64,000 bases of DNA from Nocardia vinacea (GCF_035920345.1 NZ_CP109149.1:8432001-8496000); one strand, 5' to 3'. Positions 9,890-20,562 are shown, numbered from the stretch's first letter. Notes: generated by a model not told the origin, from the letters alone. Made by a program: numbers and translations.

Positions 9890-10571
9890 TTGCCAGGGTG
9901 GTCGTTGGCAACGCACTGGCGCAGCTCAGCGCCGAGCGCTGTGGGACTGGCGCAGTTGAGCGCTGCGGGTGGCCTGCGGCTCGACCCACCCGTGTGGTGG
10001 CCTATGACTCTGGTGCGGGCTGGATCGCGGTGGTTCGGGGCCAGCGCCGCGGCAGCCGAAGCCGGGCTCAGCGCGCCGAGGCTCGGCCTGCTCGACTCAC
10101 CGCAGGGCGGCCTGCTCGACCTACCCATGTGGTGGCTTATGTTTTGGCGAGCCAGATCGCGGTATCCGGGACCGGCGCCATTGGGGGCTGAAGCCGGGCT
10201 GAGCGCTACGTAGTGGCTCTTGTTCGACCCACCTGCGTGGGGTGGCTTATGACTCTGGCGTGAGCCGGATCGCGGGTGTTTGGGGCCAGCGCCACGATGG
10301 TCGAAGCCGGGCTGTGCGCTGCGGCGCGGCCTGCTTGATCGGCTCGCGTGGTGGCTTATGACTCTGGAGCGAGCCGGATCGCGGGTGTTTGGGGCCAGCG
10401 CCACGATGGTCGAAGCCGGGCTGTGCGCTGCGGCGCGGCCTGCTTGATCGGCTCGCGTGGTGGCTTATGACTCTGGAGCGAGCCAGATCGCGGTATTCGG
10501 CGCGAGCGCCACGGTGGCCGAAGCCGGTCGACCGTGCCACGGCTCATCGGTTGCCTTGACACCGCCCAGGT
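9890..10571. repeat. Degenerate 109-bp tandem copies of the glgB 3' end
   Basis: The 3' end of glgB (from about 10463) is repeated behind the gene. Anchors reading GCTTATGACTCTGG or a close variant occur at 10001, 10135, 10245, 10354 and 10463, giving spacings of 134, 110, 109 and 109 bp. The extra 25 bp in the first interval is an internal duplication (GGCCTGCTCGAC-type, about 10085-10120). The units at 10245 and 10354 differ at only two positions. Each unit carries the reverse complement of the last GlgB codons plus stop. The best-conserved copies have one extra base relative to glgB, so they no longer read as GlgB. More diverged material extends back to about 9890. No independent gene is evident from 9800 to 10464. 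Confidence 0.85.
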
Positions 10572-12621
10572 TTCCGATGCCGGAGCCGCCGTATTCGGCG
10601 GCGTCGGTATTGAGGATTTCGCGCCAGGTGCCTGCGCTCGGCAGGCCGACGCGGTATTCGCCGTGCACCGAGCCGGAGAAATTGAAAACACAGGCGATCA
10701 CCGAACCATCGGAGCCGTAACGCAGGAAGGCGATCACATTGTTTTCGCGATCGTCGGCCTGGACCCAGGAGTAGCCACCGGGGCTGGTGTCCTGACTCCA
10801 CAGCGCGGGATGGGCGCGGTAGACCGCGTTCAGATCCCGGACGGCGGCCGTAATGCCCTGGTGCAGTGGGTTTTCCAGTTCGTGCCAGTCCAGGCCGTGG
10901 TCGTGTGACCATTCCCGGAACTGGCCGAAGTCCTGGCCCATGAACAGCAATTGCTTACCGGGATGCGACCACATGTAGGCCAGGAGTGCGCGCACGCCCG
11001 CCGCCTTGGCGAAATCGTCGCCGGGCATTCTGGTCCAGAGGGTGCCCTTGCCGTGCACGACCTCGTCGTGGCTGATGGGCAGCACATAGTTCTCGCTCCA
11101 CGCGTACACCAGCGAGAAGGTGATCTCGTTGTGGTGCCAGGAGCGGTGGATCGGATCGCGCCCCAAATAGCCCAGGGTGTCGTGCATCCAGCCCATATTC
11201 CACTTCATGGTGAAGCCGAGGCCGCCGACATCGGCGCCGCGGGTGACACCGGGCCAAGTGGTGGATTCCTCGGCGATGGTGACGACGCCGGGATGGTGAC
11301 GATGCACGGTTTCGTTGAGGTCCTGCAGGAAGTCGACGGCCTCCAGGTTCTCCCGGCCGCCGTGCACATTGGGTTCCCATTCGCCTTCGGCGCGTGAGTA
11401 ATCCAGGTACAGCATGGAGGCGACCGCGTCGACGCGCAGTCCGTCGATATGGAATTCCTCGATCCAGTACCGCGCATTGGCGACCAGGAAGTTGCGCACC
11501 TCATTGCGGCCGAAGTCGAAAATGTAGGTGCCCCAGTCGAGTTGCTCGCCGCGGCGTGGGTCGGCGTGCTCATACAGCGCGGTGCCGTCGAAGCGCGCGA
11601 GCGCCCATTCGTCGCGAGGGAAGTGCGCGGGCACCCAGTCGAGCAGTACACCGATGCCTGCGGCGTGCATGCGGTCGACGAAGGCCCGGAAATCGTCGGG
11701 GGAGCCGAAGCGGGCGGTGGGTGCGTAATACGACGTGACCTGGTAGCCCCAGGAGCCGCCGAACGGGTACTCGGCGATCGGCAGCAGTTCGATATGGGTG
11801 AATCCGGCCGCGCGCACGTAATCGGCGAGCTGATCCGCTAATTCGCGGTAGCCCAGGCCGGGACGCCAGGAGCCCAGGTGCACTTCGTAGACGCTCATCG
11901 GGGCGCGAGTGGGGTCGGTGCGTTCGCGGGTCGAAACCCAGTCACCGTCGGACCACACGTAATTGCTTTCGGTGACCACGGATGCCGTAGCGGGCGGCAG
12001 CTCCGTCGCAAACGCCAGCGGATCGGCGTGATCCACGGTGCGTCCGTCCGCGCCGTGCACCCGGAACTTGTACTTGGTGCCGACGCCGACCCCCGGTACG
12101 AAGACCTCCCATACCCCGGAAGATCCGAGCGAACGCATCGGCGCGGTGTTCCCGCTCCACCCGTCGAAATCCCCGATCACGGTGACACCCCGGGCATTCG
12201 GTGCCCAGACCGCGAACGAGGTGCCATCCACCTCGCCGTCGAGGGTGGTGTAGTGACGCGGGTGCGCGCCGAGCACATCCCACAGGTGTTCGTGGCGACC
12301 CTCGCCGATGAGGTGCAGGTCCAGCTCGCCGACGGTGGGCAGGAAGCGGTAGCCGTCTGCGCTGATGATCGTCTGTCCGCCCTGGTAGTCGGTGACGATG
12401 CGGTAATCCATCAGGTCCGGATGCGGTATGACACCGGCGAAAATGCTGTGCCCCAACGACTTCAGCGGATGATCGACGCCGCCGACCCGGGCGAACACCG
12501 CGTCGGCATGGGGGCGCAGCACGCGTACGATCGTGCCGTCTGGATGCGGGTGCGCGCCGAGCACGGTATGCGGATCGGTATGGGTGCCCGCCGCGAGCAA
12601 CATCAGATCGCGACGCTTCAT
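10465..12621 (-). CDS. glgB: 1,4-alpha-glucan branching enzyme GlgB
   Basis: A 718-residue enzyme starting at ATG 12621 ([12 protein letters not shown]), with GGAGG just upstream. It forms alpha-1,6 branches on linear alpha-glucan. An N-terminal carbohydrate-binding/beta-sandwich part ([29 protein letters not shown]) precedes the GH13 barrel. Catalytic signposts are [18 protein letters not shown] (nucleophile Asp), [11 protein letters not shown] (acid Glu) and ISHDEVVHG (transition-state stabiliser). The gene overlaps glgE by ATGA, implying translational coupling in the order glgE-glgB. The C-terminus ends [10 protein letters not shown], and this final segment is the source of the downstream tandem repeats. 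A longer reading with 70 extra N-terminal residues is only the glgE shadow. Confidence 0.96.
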   Translation of the reverse strand: MKRRDLMLLAAGTHTDPHTVLGAHPHPDGTIVRVLRPHADAVFARVGGVDHPLKSLGHSIFAGVIPHPDLMDYRIVTDYQGGQTIISADGYRFLPTVGELDLHLIGEGRHEHLWDVLGAHPRHYTTLDGEVDGTSFAVWAPNARGVTVIGDFDGWSGNTAPMRSLGSSGVWEVFVPGVGVGTKYKFRVHGADGRTVDHADPLAFATELPPATASVVTESNYVWSDGDWVSTRERTDPTRAPMSVYEVHLGSWRPGLGYRELADQLADYVRAAGFTHIELLPIAEYPFGGSWGYQVTSYYAPTARFGSPDDFRAFVDRMHAAGIGVLLDWVPAHFPRDEWALARFDGTALYEHADPRRGEQLDWGTYIFDFGRNEVRNFLVANARYWIEEFHIDGLRVDAVASMLYLDYSRAEGEWEPNVHGGRENLEAVDFLQDLNETVHRHHPGVVTIAEESTTWPGVTRGADVGGLGFTMKWNMGWMHDTLGYLGRDPIHRSWHHNEITFSLVYAWSENYVLPISHDEVVHGKGTLWTRMPGDDFAKAAGVRALLAYMWSHPGKQLLFMGQDFGQFREWSHDHGLDWHELENPLHQGITAAVRDLNAVYRAHPALWSQDTSPGGYSWVQADDRENNVIAFLRYGSDGSVIACVFNFSGSVHGEYRVGLPSAGTWREILNTDAAEYGGSGIGNLGGVKATDEPWHGRPASATVALAPNTAIWLAPES

Positions 12622-14621
12622 CGAAATGTCCTCCGGAAGGCCAGTTCCGCGCGCGCCTGCTGCGATACCGCGGGCAGCGTGAGAATGTGGGCGACCGCTC
12701 GGGCCGGATCCAGCCGCACGTAATTGGTCTGCGCCCAGTGGTATTCCTCGCCGCTGACCTCGTCGAACACCACCGGATGGTCGTGCCATTCGCGGCCGAT
12801 GGCGGGCAGATCGAGCGAGATCATGCCCCATTCGGCCCCATAGGGGTTCAGATTCACCACGACCAGCACGGCGTCACCGCTGGCCGGATCGACCTTCGAA
12901 TAGGCGAGCAGCGCGTCGTTGTCGACGTGATGGAAGTGGATGCAGCGCAACTGCTGCAGTGCAGGATGCGCGCGGCGGATCTCGTTGAGACGAGTGATCC
13001 AGGGCTCCAATGATTCTCCGCGCGCGAGCGCCTCGGCGAATGGGCGCGGGCGCAGCTCGTACTTCTCCGAATCCAGGTATTCCTCACTGCCCGGACGTAC
13101 CGCCTGATGCTCGAAGAGTTCGAATCCGGAGTAGACACCCCAGGTCGGAGCCATGGTCGCGGCCAGCACCGCGCGGATAGCGAACATGCCGGGCCCACCC
13201 TGCTGCAGACTTTCGTGCAGGATGTCGGGGGTGTTGACGAACAGGTTCGGTCTGGCCTCGTCGGCCTTGGCAGCCAGTTCGTTGCCGAATTCGGTCAGCT
13301 CCCATTTGGCGACGCGCCAAGTGAAATACGTGTAGGACTGGCTGAATCCGCGGCGGGCCAGACCATAGAGCCGGGCCGGTCGGGTGAATGCCTCGGACAG
13401 GAAGATCACATCGGGATCGGTGCGTCGTACGGTCGCGATCAGCCATTCCCAGAAATCGGCGGGCTTGGTGTGCGGGTTATCGACGCGGAAGATCTTGACG
13501 CCCAAGCTGATCCAATGCCGGACTACACGCAGCACCTCCGCGTACAGTCCGTCCGGATCGTTGTCGAAGTTGACCGGGTAGATGTCCTGGTACTTCTTCG
13601 GCGGATTCTCGGCGTAGGCGATGGTGCCATCCGGGAGAGTGGTGAACCACTCCGGGTGCGCGGCGACCCACGGATGATCCGGTGCGCATTGCAGCGCCAG
13701 GTCGAGCGCGACTTCGAGGCCGAGTCCGGTTGCGGTGGTGACGAATTCGGTGAAGTCGGCGGTGCTGCCGAGGTCGGGATGGATCGCGTCGTGGCCGCCC
13801 TCCTTCGACCCGATCGCCCACGGAGAGCCGACGTCACCGGGTTCGGCGGCGAGCGCGTTATTGCGGCCCTTGCGGTTGATCTCACCGACCGGGTGGATCG
13901 GAGGTAGATAGACGACATCGAAGCCCATGCCCGCTATGCGCGGCAATTCCTTTGCGGCGGTGGCGAAATTGCCGTGGATCGGGTTGCCCGCGGCATCACG
14001 GCCGCCGGTCGATCGCGGGAAGAATTCGTACCACGAGCCGTACAGTGCGCGTTGTCGTTCCGCCAGCACGGTGTGCTGCGGGCCGCGAGTGACCATGTCC
14101 CGCAATGGCGTATCGCGCAGGATCTCCGCGACCTCCGCACTGAAGGCGGGGGCGACCCGGGCGGGCAGCTGTTCGTCGGCGCGCAATGCCGTCGCGGCAG
14201 CGCGCAAGCGCTCGAACTGCTTCTTCGGCACCGCCTGCGCGGCCCGTTCGAACAGCCGAGCGCCGAGCTCGAGGTCGTTGGCGAGGTCGGCGGCGCTCTG
14301 CCCGACGGCCAGCTTCGCCTCTACCGCTGCCCGCCAGGTGGCGATCGGATCACTCCAGCCCTCGATGCGGTAGGTCCACGCGCCGGGCAGGTTGGGTACG
14401 AAGGTGGCGTTGAAGACATCCGGCTCGTAGTCCGGCGTCATGCGAATGCGGGTGATCCGCGATGAGCCGGGGCCGCGCACCGCGAGCGTGGCGGAGACGG
14501 CGTCGTGCCCCTCGCGCCAGACCACGGTGCGCACCGGAAAGACCTCGCCGACCACGGCCTTGGCCGAGCGGCCGCCGGGTATCGCAGGGGCGGTGTCATC
14601 GATGGCGATGCGGCCGGTCAC
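12618..14621 (-). CDS. glgE: Alpha-1,4-glucan:maltose-1-phosphate maltosyltransferase GlgE
   Basis: A GH13_3 enzyme of 667 residues from GTG 14621 ([14 protein letters not shown]), with GGTAGG about 9 nt upstream; a TTG three codons earlier is an alternative. It transfers maltosyl units from maltose-1-phosphate onto alpha-glucan chains. The N-terminal beta domain ([20 protein letters not shown]) is typical of GlgE. Active-site regions are [17 protein letters not shown] (Asp nucleophile) and [12 protein letters not shown] (acid/base Glu). It overlaps glgB by four bases, so synthesis and branching of the glucan are coupled, as in mycobacteria. The maltose-1-phosphate-supplying genes (treS/mak or glgM) are not in this window. 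Confidence 0.96.
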   Translation of the reverse strand: MTGRIAIDDTAPAIPGGRSAKAVVGEVFPVRTVVWREGHDAVSATLAVRGPGSSRITRIRMTPDYEPDVFNATFVPNLPGAWTYRIEGWSDPIATWRAAVEAKLAVGQSAADLANDLELGARLFERAAQAVPKKQFERLRAAATALRADEQLPARVAPAFSAEVAEILRDTPLRDMVTRGPQHTVLAERQRALYGSWYEFFPRSTGGRDAAGNPIHGNFATAAKELPRIAGMGFDVVYLPPIHPVGEINRKGRNNALAAEPGDVGSPWAIGSKEGGHDAIHPDLGSTADFTEFVTTATGLGLEVALDLALQCAPDHPWVAAHPEWFTTLPDGTIAYAENPPKKYQDIYPVNFDNDPDGLYAEVLRVVRHWISLGVKIFRVDNPHTKPADFWEWLIATVRRTDPDVIFLSEAFTRPARLYGLARRGFSQSYTYFTWRVAKWELTEFGNELAAKADEARPNLFVNTPDILHESLQQGGPGMFAIRAVLAATMAPTWGVYSGFELFEHQAVRPGSEEYLDSEKYELRPRPFAEALARGESLEPWITRLNEIRRAHPALQQLRCIHFHHVDNDALLAYSKVDPASGDAVLVVVNLNPYGAEWGMISLDLPAIGREWHDHPVVFDEVSGEEYHWAQTNYVRLDPARAVAHILTLPAVSQQARAELAFRRTFR

Positions 14622-14659
14622 GTCGACCAACCTACCGGGTGCGAGTCGGTTGGACCGGA

Positions 14660-14986
14660 TCAGCGTGCGTCGGCCGCCAGACCGAGACCGAGGGCGACCA
14701 AGATCGCGCCGAGTGCGCGTTCCACCCGCTGGCGGATTCCGGTTCGCCGCAGCCAGGTACCGGCGCGGTCCGCCGCCAGCACGATGCCGATGCACCAGGC
14801 GGTATCGATGACGAGTTGAATGCCTGCCAGGATCAGCACGGTCGGCAGCACCGGACCGTTCGACGGCAGGAACTGCGGCAGGATCGTCAGTCCGAAGATG
14901 GCCGCCTTCGGATTCGCCGCGATCGAGATCAGCGAGGCGCGAAAGGCCGAACCGGGGGTGCGGCCGGCTGGCAGCAACTCGGTCAT
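14660..14986 (-). pseudogene. Truncated LysE/RhtB-type translocator
   Basis: Only the C-terminal half of a LysE/RhtB amino-acid exporter can be read (about 108 residues from an in-frame ATG at 14986). It includes the family's internal [19 protein letters not shown] block and two further helices. Normal members have about 200 residues, with an N-terminal half containing three helices; the sequence upstream of 14986 encodes nothing similar in any frame. It lies between the divergent glgE and glgP genes and looks like a remnant left by deletion. A functional half-transporter is unlikely. Confidence 0.65.
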
Positions 14987-15213
14987 TCGGGGATGGCAGC
15001 CGGCGGTGTCGCGAGCGGATCGATCGCAACGATCTTTCGGCCGCCGCGGTTTACCCAGGCACGAACGCCTCGTCGCGAGGGGCGCGTTGCGCTGGGCGCG
15101 GGTAGGCGTGCTTGCCGACTCGCAGCCGCGATCGCGTCGGTTGGTACATCCGGTCCAGTGACCTGGGCCCGCTGGAGCCACCAGGGGTCGCGGCATTCGG
15201 TAGGGTTCGGCAG

Positions 15214-17784
15214 GTGAAGGCACTCCGTCGTTTCACCGTCCGTGCCCATTTGCCCGAGCGTTTGGCGGCCCTGGGCGAACTTTCCACGAATCTGCGCTGG
15301 TCGTGGCATTGGGCTACCCAGGATTTGTTCGCGGAGCTCGATCCCGAGCTGTGGCGCGAGCTCGGTCACGATCCGGTGCGGATGCTGGGCGAGGTGCCCG
15401 CGGCGCGGCTGGACGAGCTCGCCGCCGATGCGGACTATGTCGGGCGAGTGGATGCCGCCGCCGCGGATCTGCGCGACTATCTGACGCGGCCGGGCTGGTT
15501 CCAGCGGCAGACGGATGAGCCGGCGCGCGGCATCGCCTATTTCTCGATGGAGTTCGGCGTCACCGAAGTCCTGCCGAACTATTCGGGCGGCCTCGGGATT
15601 CTCGCCGGTGATCATCTGAAGTCCGCATCGGATCTGGGACTGCCGCTGATCGGTGTCGGATTGCTCTACCGCTCCGGCTATTTCCGGCAGTCGCTGACCG
15701 CGGATGGTTGGCAGTCCGAGCACTATCCGGCGCTGGATCCGCAGGGCCTGCCGTTGCGGCTGCTGACCACCGAAGGTTCGCCGGTGTTGATCCATGTGGC
15801 CATGCCCGATCAGCGGGTGCTGCGGGCGCGAGTGTGGATCGCGCAGGTCGGGCGGGTGCCATTGCTGCTGCTGGATTCCGATATCGCCGAGAACGATCCG
15901 GAACTGCGCGCGGTCACCGACCGGCTCTACGGCGGTGATCAGGACCATCGGATCAAGCAGGAGATCCTGGCGGGGATCGGTGGCGTGCGTGCGGTGCGCG
16001 CCTATACGCGCGCCGCGGGTGTGCCGGATCCCGATGTGTTCCATATGAACGAGGGGCACGCCGGATTCCTCGGCGTCGAGCGGATCCGTGAATTCGTATC
16101 GGCCGGACTGGATTTCGATACCGCGCTGACTGCCGTGCGGGCCGCTACCGTGTTCACCACGCACACGCCGGTGCCCGCCGGTATCGACCGGTTCCCGATG
16201 CCGTTGGTGCGCAGGTATTTCGGCGGTGGCCATGGGGAATCCGAATCCGCCATGCTGCCAGGGCTTTCCGTCGACCGGATCGTCGCGCTCGGTCGCGAAG
16301 CCGATCCGTCGGTATTCAATATGGCGCATATGGGCCTGCGACTCGCCCAGCGCGCCAATGGTGTTTCCGAATTGCACGGCGAGGTGAGCCGCGCCATGTT
16401 CGCGCCGCTGTGGCCCGGCTTCGACGCGACCGAGGTGCCGATCGGTTCGGTCACCAATGGTGTGCACGCTCCGACCTGGGCCGCACGCGAATGGTTCGAC
16501 AAGGCACGCGAACACATCGGTCCCGAGCTGGTCGAGGAGGCGCGTGGCTGGGAGAAGCTGCGCGATTTCGACCTGGGTGAATTGTGGTCGACCCGGAATG
16601 CCTTGCGCGCCACCCTCGTTGCGGAGGTGCGCCGACGGGTTCGCGCGTCCTGGTTGGAGCGCGGTGCCGCTTCGGCTGAATTGGGATGGGTCGATAGCGT
16701 TTTCGATCCGAATGTGTTGACCGTCGGTTTCGCGCGCCGGGTGCCGACCTACAAGCGGCTGACCCTGATGCTGCGCGATCCGCAGCGCTTGCGTGCGCTG
16801 CTGCTTAATCCCGATCGGCCGATGCAACTGGTCGTCGCGGGTAAGAGTCATCCCGCCGACGATGGCGGCAAGGCGCTGATTCAGCAGGTCGTTCGGTTCG
16901 CCGACGATCCGGAGGTGCGTCATCGCATCGTCTTCCTGCCCGATTACGACATTTCCATGGCCCGCTACCTGTACTGGGGTTGCGATGTCTGGCTGAACAA
17001 TCCGCTGCGTCCGCTGGAGGCTTGCGGCACCTCCGGTATGAAGTCCGCGCTCAACGGCGGGCTCAACCTCTCCATCCGCGACGGCTGGTGGGATGAGATG
17101 TACGACGGCGAAAACGGTTGGGCCATACCGACCGCCGACGGCGTCTCCGATGAGCACCGCCGCGACGACCTCGAGGCCGCCGCACTCTACGACCTGTTCG
17201 AACGCACCGTCGCACCGCGCTTCTACGACCGCGACGGCTTCGATATGCCGGTGCGCTGGGTCGAGATGGTGCGTCACACCCTGCAAACGCTCGGCCCGAA
17301 GGTGCTGGCCTCCCGCATGGTTCGCGACTACGCCGTCGAGTACTACGCCCCCGCCGCATCGGCCGGTAAACGCGCGAGCGCCGACGAATTCGCCGGTGCC
17401 CGAGCGGTTTCGGAGTACCGCCGTCGGGTCGAGGGCGCCTGGCCCTCGGTCAAGATCATCCAGGTCGACAGCGCGGGCCTGCCCGACACCCCGATCATCG
17501 GCGCCGAACTCTCGCTCTCCGCCCGCATCGACCTGGGCGGCCTCACCCCCGCCGACGTCACGGTGCAGGCGGTACTCGGCCGAGTCTCACCGACCGACGA
17601 CCTCTCCGACACGACCACCTTCCCGATGCCCCACACCGGATCGGAGTCCGGTGTAGACCTTTTCACCGTCGAAACCCCGGTCCCCCTGTCCGGCGCCGTC
17701 GGTTACACGGTTCGGGTCCTGCCACACAACGAGCTACTCGCCAGCGATGCCGAACTGGGCTTGGTATTCGCCCCGAACGGCTGA
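15214..17784 (+). CDS. glgP: Alpha-glucan phosphorylase GlgP
   Basis: An 856-residue glycosyltransferase-35 enzyme from GTG 15214 (VKALRRFTVRAHLPERL). It phosphorolyses alpha-1,4-glucan to glucose-1-phosphate with pyridoxal phosphate as cofactor. Landmarks are YFSMEFGVTEVLPNYSGGLG near residue 110, the nucleotide/phosphate region KSHPADDGGKALIQQV, and the PLP-lysine segment EACGTSGMKSALNGG. The length and N-terminal DUF3417-like domain match the mycobacterial GlgP type rather than the E. coli GlgP/MalP type. Divergent from glgE-glgB, so synthesis and degradation of glucan share a locus. It converges with the hypothetical gene at 17800, leaving a gap of only 15 nt. Confidence 0.95.
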   Translation: MKALRRFTVRAHLPERLAALGELSTNLRWSWHWATQDLFAELDPELWRELGHDPVRMLGEVPAARLDELAADADYVGRVDAAAADLRDYLTRPGWFQRQTDEPARGIAYFSMEFGVTEVLPNYSGGLGILAGDHLKSASDLGLPLIGVGLLYRSGYFRQSLTADGWQSEHYPALDPQGLPLRLLTTEGSPVLIHVAMPDQRVLRARVWIAQVGRVPLLLLDSDIAENDPELRAVTDRLYGGDQDHRIKQEILAGIGGVRAVRAYTRAAGVPDPDVFHMNEGHAGFLGVERIREFVSAGLDFDTALTAVRAATVFTTHTPVPAGIDRFPMPLVRRYFGGGHGESESAMLPGLSVDRIVALGREADPSVFNMAHMGLRLAQRANGVSELHGEVSRAMFAPLWPGFDATEVPIGSVTNGVHAPTWAAREWFDKAREHIGPELVEEARGWEKLRDFDLGELWSTRNALRATLVAEVRRRVRASWLERGAASAELGWVDSVFDPNVLTVGFARRVPTYKRLTLMLRDPQRLRALLLNPDRPMQLVVAGKSHPADDGGKALIQQVVRFADDPEVRHRIVFLPDYDISMARYLYWGCDVWLNNPLRPLEACGTSGMKSALNGGLNLSIRDGWWDEMYDGENGWAIPTADGVSDEHRRDDLEAAALYDLFERTVAPRFYDRDGFDMPVRWVEMVRHTLQTLGPKVLASRMVRDYAVEYYAPAASAGKRASADEFAGARAVSEYRRRVEGAWPSVKIIQVDSAGLPDTPIIGAELSLSARIDLGGLTPADVTVQAVLGRVSPTDDLSDTTTFPMPHTGSESGVDLFTVETPVPLSGAVGYTVRVLPHNELLASDAELGLVFAPNG

Positions 17785-17799
17785 TGTCGAATCCGGGAC

Positions 17800-18318
17800 C
17801 TACTCGGAGCTCAGTTGGACCAGGCCCTTCGGGTCCCAGGGCAACGGTCCGGTCGGGAAGCTGAAGCGGAGCATTCGATGGGGCGCTGCGGCGTCGAAGT
17901 GGAGGGTGAAGGCGGGGAGGAAGCCGTGGATCACCTTGTCGAGTAGGCCGTTGATGTGGGCGAAGCTGGGTTTGGCCTTGACCTGCCAGGCGTCGAATTT
18001 GCCTGCGGGGACGTCGATGGTGGTGCGTTTTTCGACTTTGACCTCCACGGGCCAGTGGATCGAATAGGCGAGCCAGAGGTTGATGGTGGCCTTGGCGCCC
18101 TTGGTGAAATCCAGGCCGCGGAAGGTGGTGGCGCCGCCGAGCAGTGAGGTCAGGGGGCTGGGGAAGGGTTCGACCTTGCCGCCGAACTGCAGGTGCGCGG
18201 TGCCTTCGAAATTACCTTCCTCGCGGCTGACCAGGGTGTCGCCGAGCTTGCTCTCCGCGACGTAGCTGCGGGTGGAGATCGTGCCGCCGGTGCGGTCGAA
18301 AAGCTGCTCGACCTTCAT
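17800..18318 (-). CDS. Conserved hypothetical protein (DUF3108-like)
   Basis: A 172-residue soluble protein starting at ATG 18318 (MKVEQLFDRTGGTIS). It is predominantly beta-strand, with a segment VKVEKRTTIDVPAGKFDAWQVKAKPS that resembles the DUF3108/lipid-interacting beta-barrel families. No signal peptide, membrane segment or catalytic motif is evident. It converges with glgP and diverges from the NCS2 permease gene. The family link is a weak resemblance by eye. Function unknown. Confidence 0.7.
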   Translation of the reverse strand: MKVEQLFDRTGGTISTRSYVAESKLGDTLVSREEGNFEGTAHLQFGGKVEPFPSPLTSLLGGATTFRGLDFTKGAKATINLWLAYSIHWPVEVKVEKRTTIDVPAGKFDAWQVKAKPSFAHINGLLDKVIHGFLPAFTLHFDAAAPHRMLRFSFPTGPLPWDPKGLVQLSSE

Positions 18319-18469
18319 GGTGAAGTCGGTAGATCAATCTGTCTGAGATGGCTACCGTGACGCTGCTCACGAAAACCTATACCTGCTGATGGGCCGGGTT
18401 CTCGAGTGCAGTGAATTGTCGGTTACCGTGCCCTGGCACCCTTGTACTCGTTTTTCGACTGGAGAGCTC

Positions 18470-19831
18470 ATGGTCACCGACGTTCTGACGCGAACCCGAG
18501 GACGCCTCGACGCGTACTTCGGCATCGGTTCGAACGGTTCGACCATGAAGCGTGAGCTGATGGCCGGAACCATCACCTTCCTCGCCATGTCCTATGTGCT
18601 CGCCGTGAATCCGTCGGTGCTCGGCGACGAGGGCGCGCTCGGTGCCAAGGGCATTCCCATGCAGGCGGTCTTCACCGCGACGGCCGTCGCCGCGGTCTTC
18701 GGCACGCTGGTCATGGGGGTGTGGGCCAGATATCCGATCGCACTCGCACCGGGCATGGGCCTCAATGCCTTCTTCGCCTACTCGGTGGTGCTCGGAATGG
18801 GAATCCCGTGGCAGGTGGCGCTGTCGGGGACCTTCCTGTCCGGGGTGATCTTCTTCGTACTCGCGATCACCAAGGTGCGCGAACGCATCCTCAATGCGAT
18901 TCCGATGCAGATGAAGCTGGCCGTCGGCGCGGGCATCGGCATGTTCGTGGCATTCCTCGGTCTGAAGAACGCGGGCATCGTGGTCAATAGCGACGCCACG
19001 CTCGTCACCCTCGGCGACTTCACCAACGGCACCACACTCCTCGCGCTCTTCGGCCTAGTGATGACGGTGGTGTTCCTGGTCATCGGTTGGCATGGCGCGG
19101 TGCTCTACGGCATCGTGCTCACGGCCACTGTGGGCGTCATCAGCGGTTTGGTCGATCTGCCCAACGGTGTCGTCGCGATGCCGAAGGGCCTCGAGCACAC
19201 CTTCGGTCAGGCCATCATCCACCTGCCCGATGCGTTTACCGGGCAGATGGCCGTCGTCGTTCTCACCATGCTCTTCGTCGACTTCTTCGATTGCTCCGGC
19301 ACCCTGATCGGAGTTGCCAACCAGGCCGGACTGCTCGACAAGGACGGCAAACTGCCGCGCGCGGCCAGTGCACTGGCCGCGGACTCGGTCGGCACGATGG
19401 CGGGCGCGGTCATCGGCACCTCGACCACCACGGCCTATGTCGAATCGACGGCGGGTGTTTCGGCGGGCGGCCGGACCGGTATGACCGCTGTGACCACGGC
19501 GGGCTGGTTCCTGATCGCCATGTTCTGCTATCCGATCTTCGCGGTGGTCGCCGGTTCGGCGGCCATCACCGCACCTGCGCTGATCGTGGTCGGCGTGCTG
19601 ATGGCCCGCGCGCTCGGCGAGATCGATTGGAATCGGCTGGAGTACTCGATCCCGGCCTTCATCACCGTCGTAATGATGCCGCTGACCTATTCGATCGCCA
19701 ATGGACTGGCGATGGGCATGCTGTTCTATCCGATCGTCATGGTCGCGAAGGGGCGCGTCAAAGAGGTGCATCCGGCGATGTGGGCGCTGATGGTGATGTT
19801 CCTCGGATATTTCTTCTTCCTCGCGGAATAA
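18470..19831 (+). CDS. NCS2-family purine permease (AzgA type)
   Basis: A 453-residue permease from ATG 18470, with GGAGAG upstream; an in-frame start at 18389 would add unlikely residues. It has about 12 transmembrane segments. Diagnostic stretches are TFLAMSYVLAVNPSVL near the N-terminus, APGMGLNAFFAY, and the helix-8/10 block GTSTTTAYVESTAGVSAGGRTG, characteristic of adenine/guanine/hypoxanthine-proton symporters. Likely role: uptake of purine bases by proton symport; substrate preference cannot be read. The gene starts about 150 nt from the divergent hypothetical gene and is followed by DoxX after 112 nt. Confidence 0.9.
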   Translation: MVTDVLTRTRGRLDAYFGIGSNGSTMKRELMAGTITFLAMSYVLAVNPSVLGDEGALGAKGIPMQAVFTATAVAAVFGTLVMGVWARYPIALAPGMGLNAFFAYSVVLGMGIPWQVALSGTFLSGVIFFVLAITKVRERILNAIPMQMKLAVGAGIGMFVAFLGLKNAGIVVNSDATLVTLGDFTNGTTLLALFGLVMTVVFLVIGWHGAVLYGIVLTATVGVISGLVDLPNGVVAMPKGLEHTFGQAIIHLPDAFTGQMAVVVLTMLFVDFFDCSGTLIGVANQAGLLDKDGKLPRAASALAADSVGTMAGAVIGTSTTTAYVESTAGVSAGGRTGMTAVTTAGWFLIAMFCYPIFAVVAGSAAITAPALIVVGVLMARALGEIDWNRLEYSIPAFITVVMMPLTYSIANGLAMGMLFYPIVMVAKGRVKEVHPAMWALMVMFLGYFFFLAE

Positions 19832-19943
19832 GCCTCGCCTATCGCGCGGTTGTGCTGCCCTGTGCGATAATCGGACCGCAGTCCGTTTCATTGCCGAGGC
19901 TAAAGAGCCATTGTTCATAACCGATGCACGGATGAGGACCAGC

Positions 19944-20489
19944 ATGACTTCCAACGGCACACTCGATCGCTCCACCCACCCGAGTGGCGCGACTCTCGAC
20001 AACTCCGCCGCCGATATCGGCCTCCTGGTGCTGCGCGTCGTCTTCGGCGGCCTGCTCGCGGCGCACGGCGCTCAGAAATTGTTCGGCTGGTTCAGCGGCC
20101 CGGGTTGGAGCGGCAACGCCGCCTCCTTCGATTCCATGGGCTACAACCCCGGAAAACTGTTCGGCGCCCTCGCCGGACTCAGCGAATTCACCGGCGGCAT
20201 CCTGCTGCTGCTCGGCCTGCTGACGCCGCTGGCCTCGGCCATCGTGCTCGGCACCATGATCAATGCGATCAATGCCACCTGGGGTGGCGGCCTGCTGACC
20301 GGTAAGGGCTACGAAATGCCCTTGCTGTTCGCCGCCGTCGGCGCTGTCGTCGCATTCACCGGTCCTGGCAAGTTTTCCCTCGACCACGGCCGTCCGTGGC
20401 AGCGCCAGGGCATTGTCTGGGGCGTGGCGGCAATCGCGGTGGCCGTGATCGCGGCTGTCGTCACGTTGATTCTCAAGTGGACGCTCTGA
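19944..20489 (+). CDS. DoxX-family membrane protein
   Basis: About 181 residues from ATG 19944 (MTSNGTLDRSTHPSG), placed 5 nt behind a GAGGACC ribosome-binding site; ATG 19932 is an alternative. It has four or five hydrophobic helices with the DoxX signature LLVLRVVFGGLLAAHGAQKLFGWF and the following LSEFTGGILLLLGLLTP. DoxX proteins are small integral membrane proteins, in mycobacteria linked to redox or oxidative-stress complexes; the role here is not known. A strong hairpin lies between its stop and the convergent methyltransferase. Confidence 0.88.
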   Translation: MTSNGTLDRSTHPSGATLDNSAADIGLLVLRVVFGGLLAAHGAQKLFGWFSGPGWSGNAASFDSMGYNPGKLFGALAGLSEFTGGILLLLGLLTPLASAIVLGTMINAINATWGGGLLTGKGYEMPLLFAAVGAVVAFTGPGKFSLDHGRPWQRQGIVWGVAAIAVAVIAAVVTLILKWTL

Positions 20490-20503
20490 TCTCGTAACAG
20501 ATT

Positions 20504-20537
20504 GCGGCGCGGTGACCGAGGATGGTCGCCGCGCCGC
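20504..20537. terminator. Bidirectional hairpin terminator
   Basis: A 14-bp stem with one mismatch (GCGGCGCGGTGACC, 20504-20517, against GGTCGCCGCGCCGC, 20524-20537) and a six-base loop lies between the convergent DoxX and methyltransferase genes. It probably terminates transcription from both sides. Confidence 0.7.
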
Positions 20538-20562
20538 GACTTCATCTGGGTGACAATCGTTT

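Noticed and set aside
9514..10540. Arg/Ser/Pro-rich proteins between the YbbN-like gene and glgB
   Set aside because: They are translations of the degenerate glgB-end repeats in other frames.
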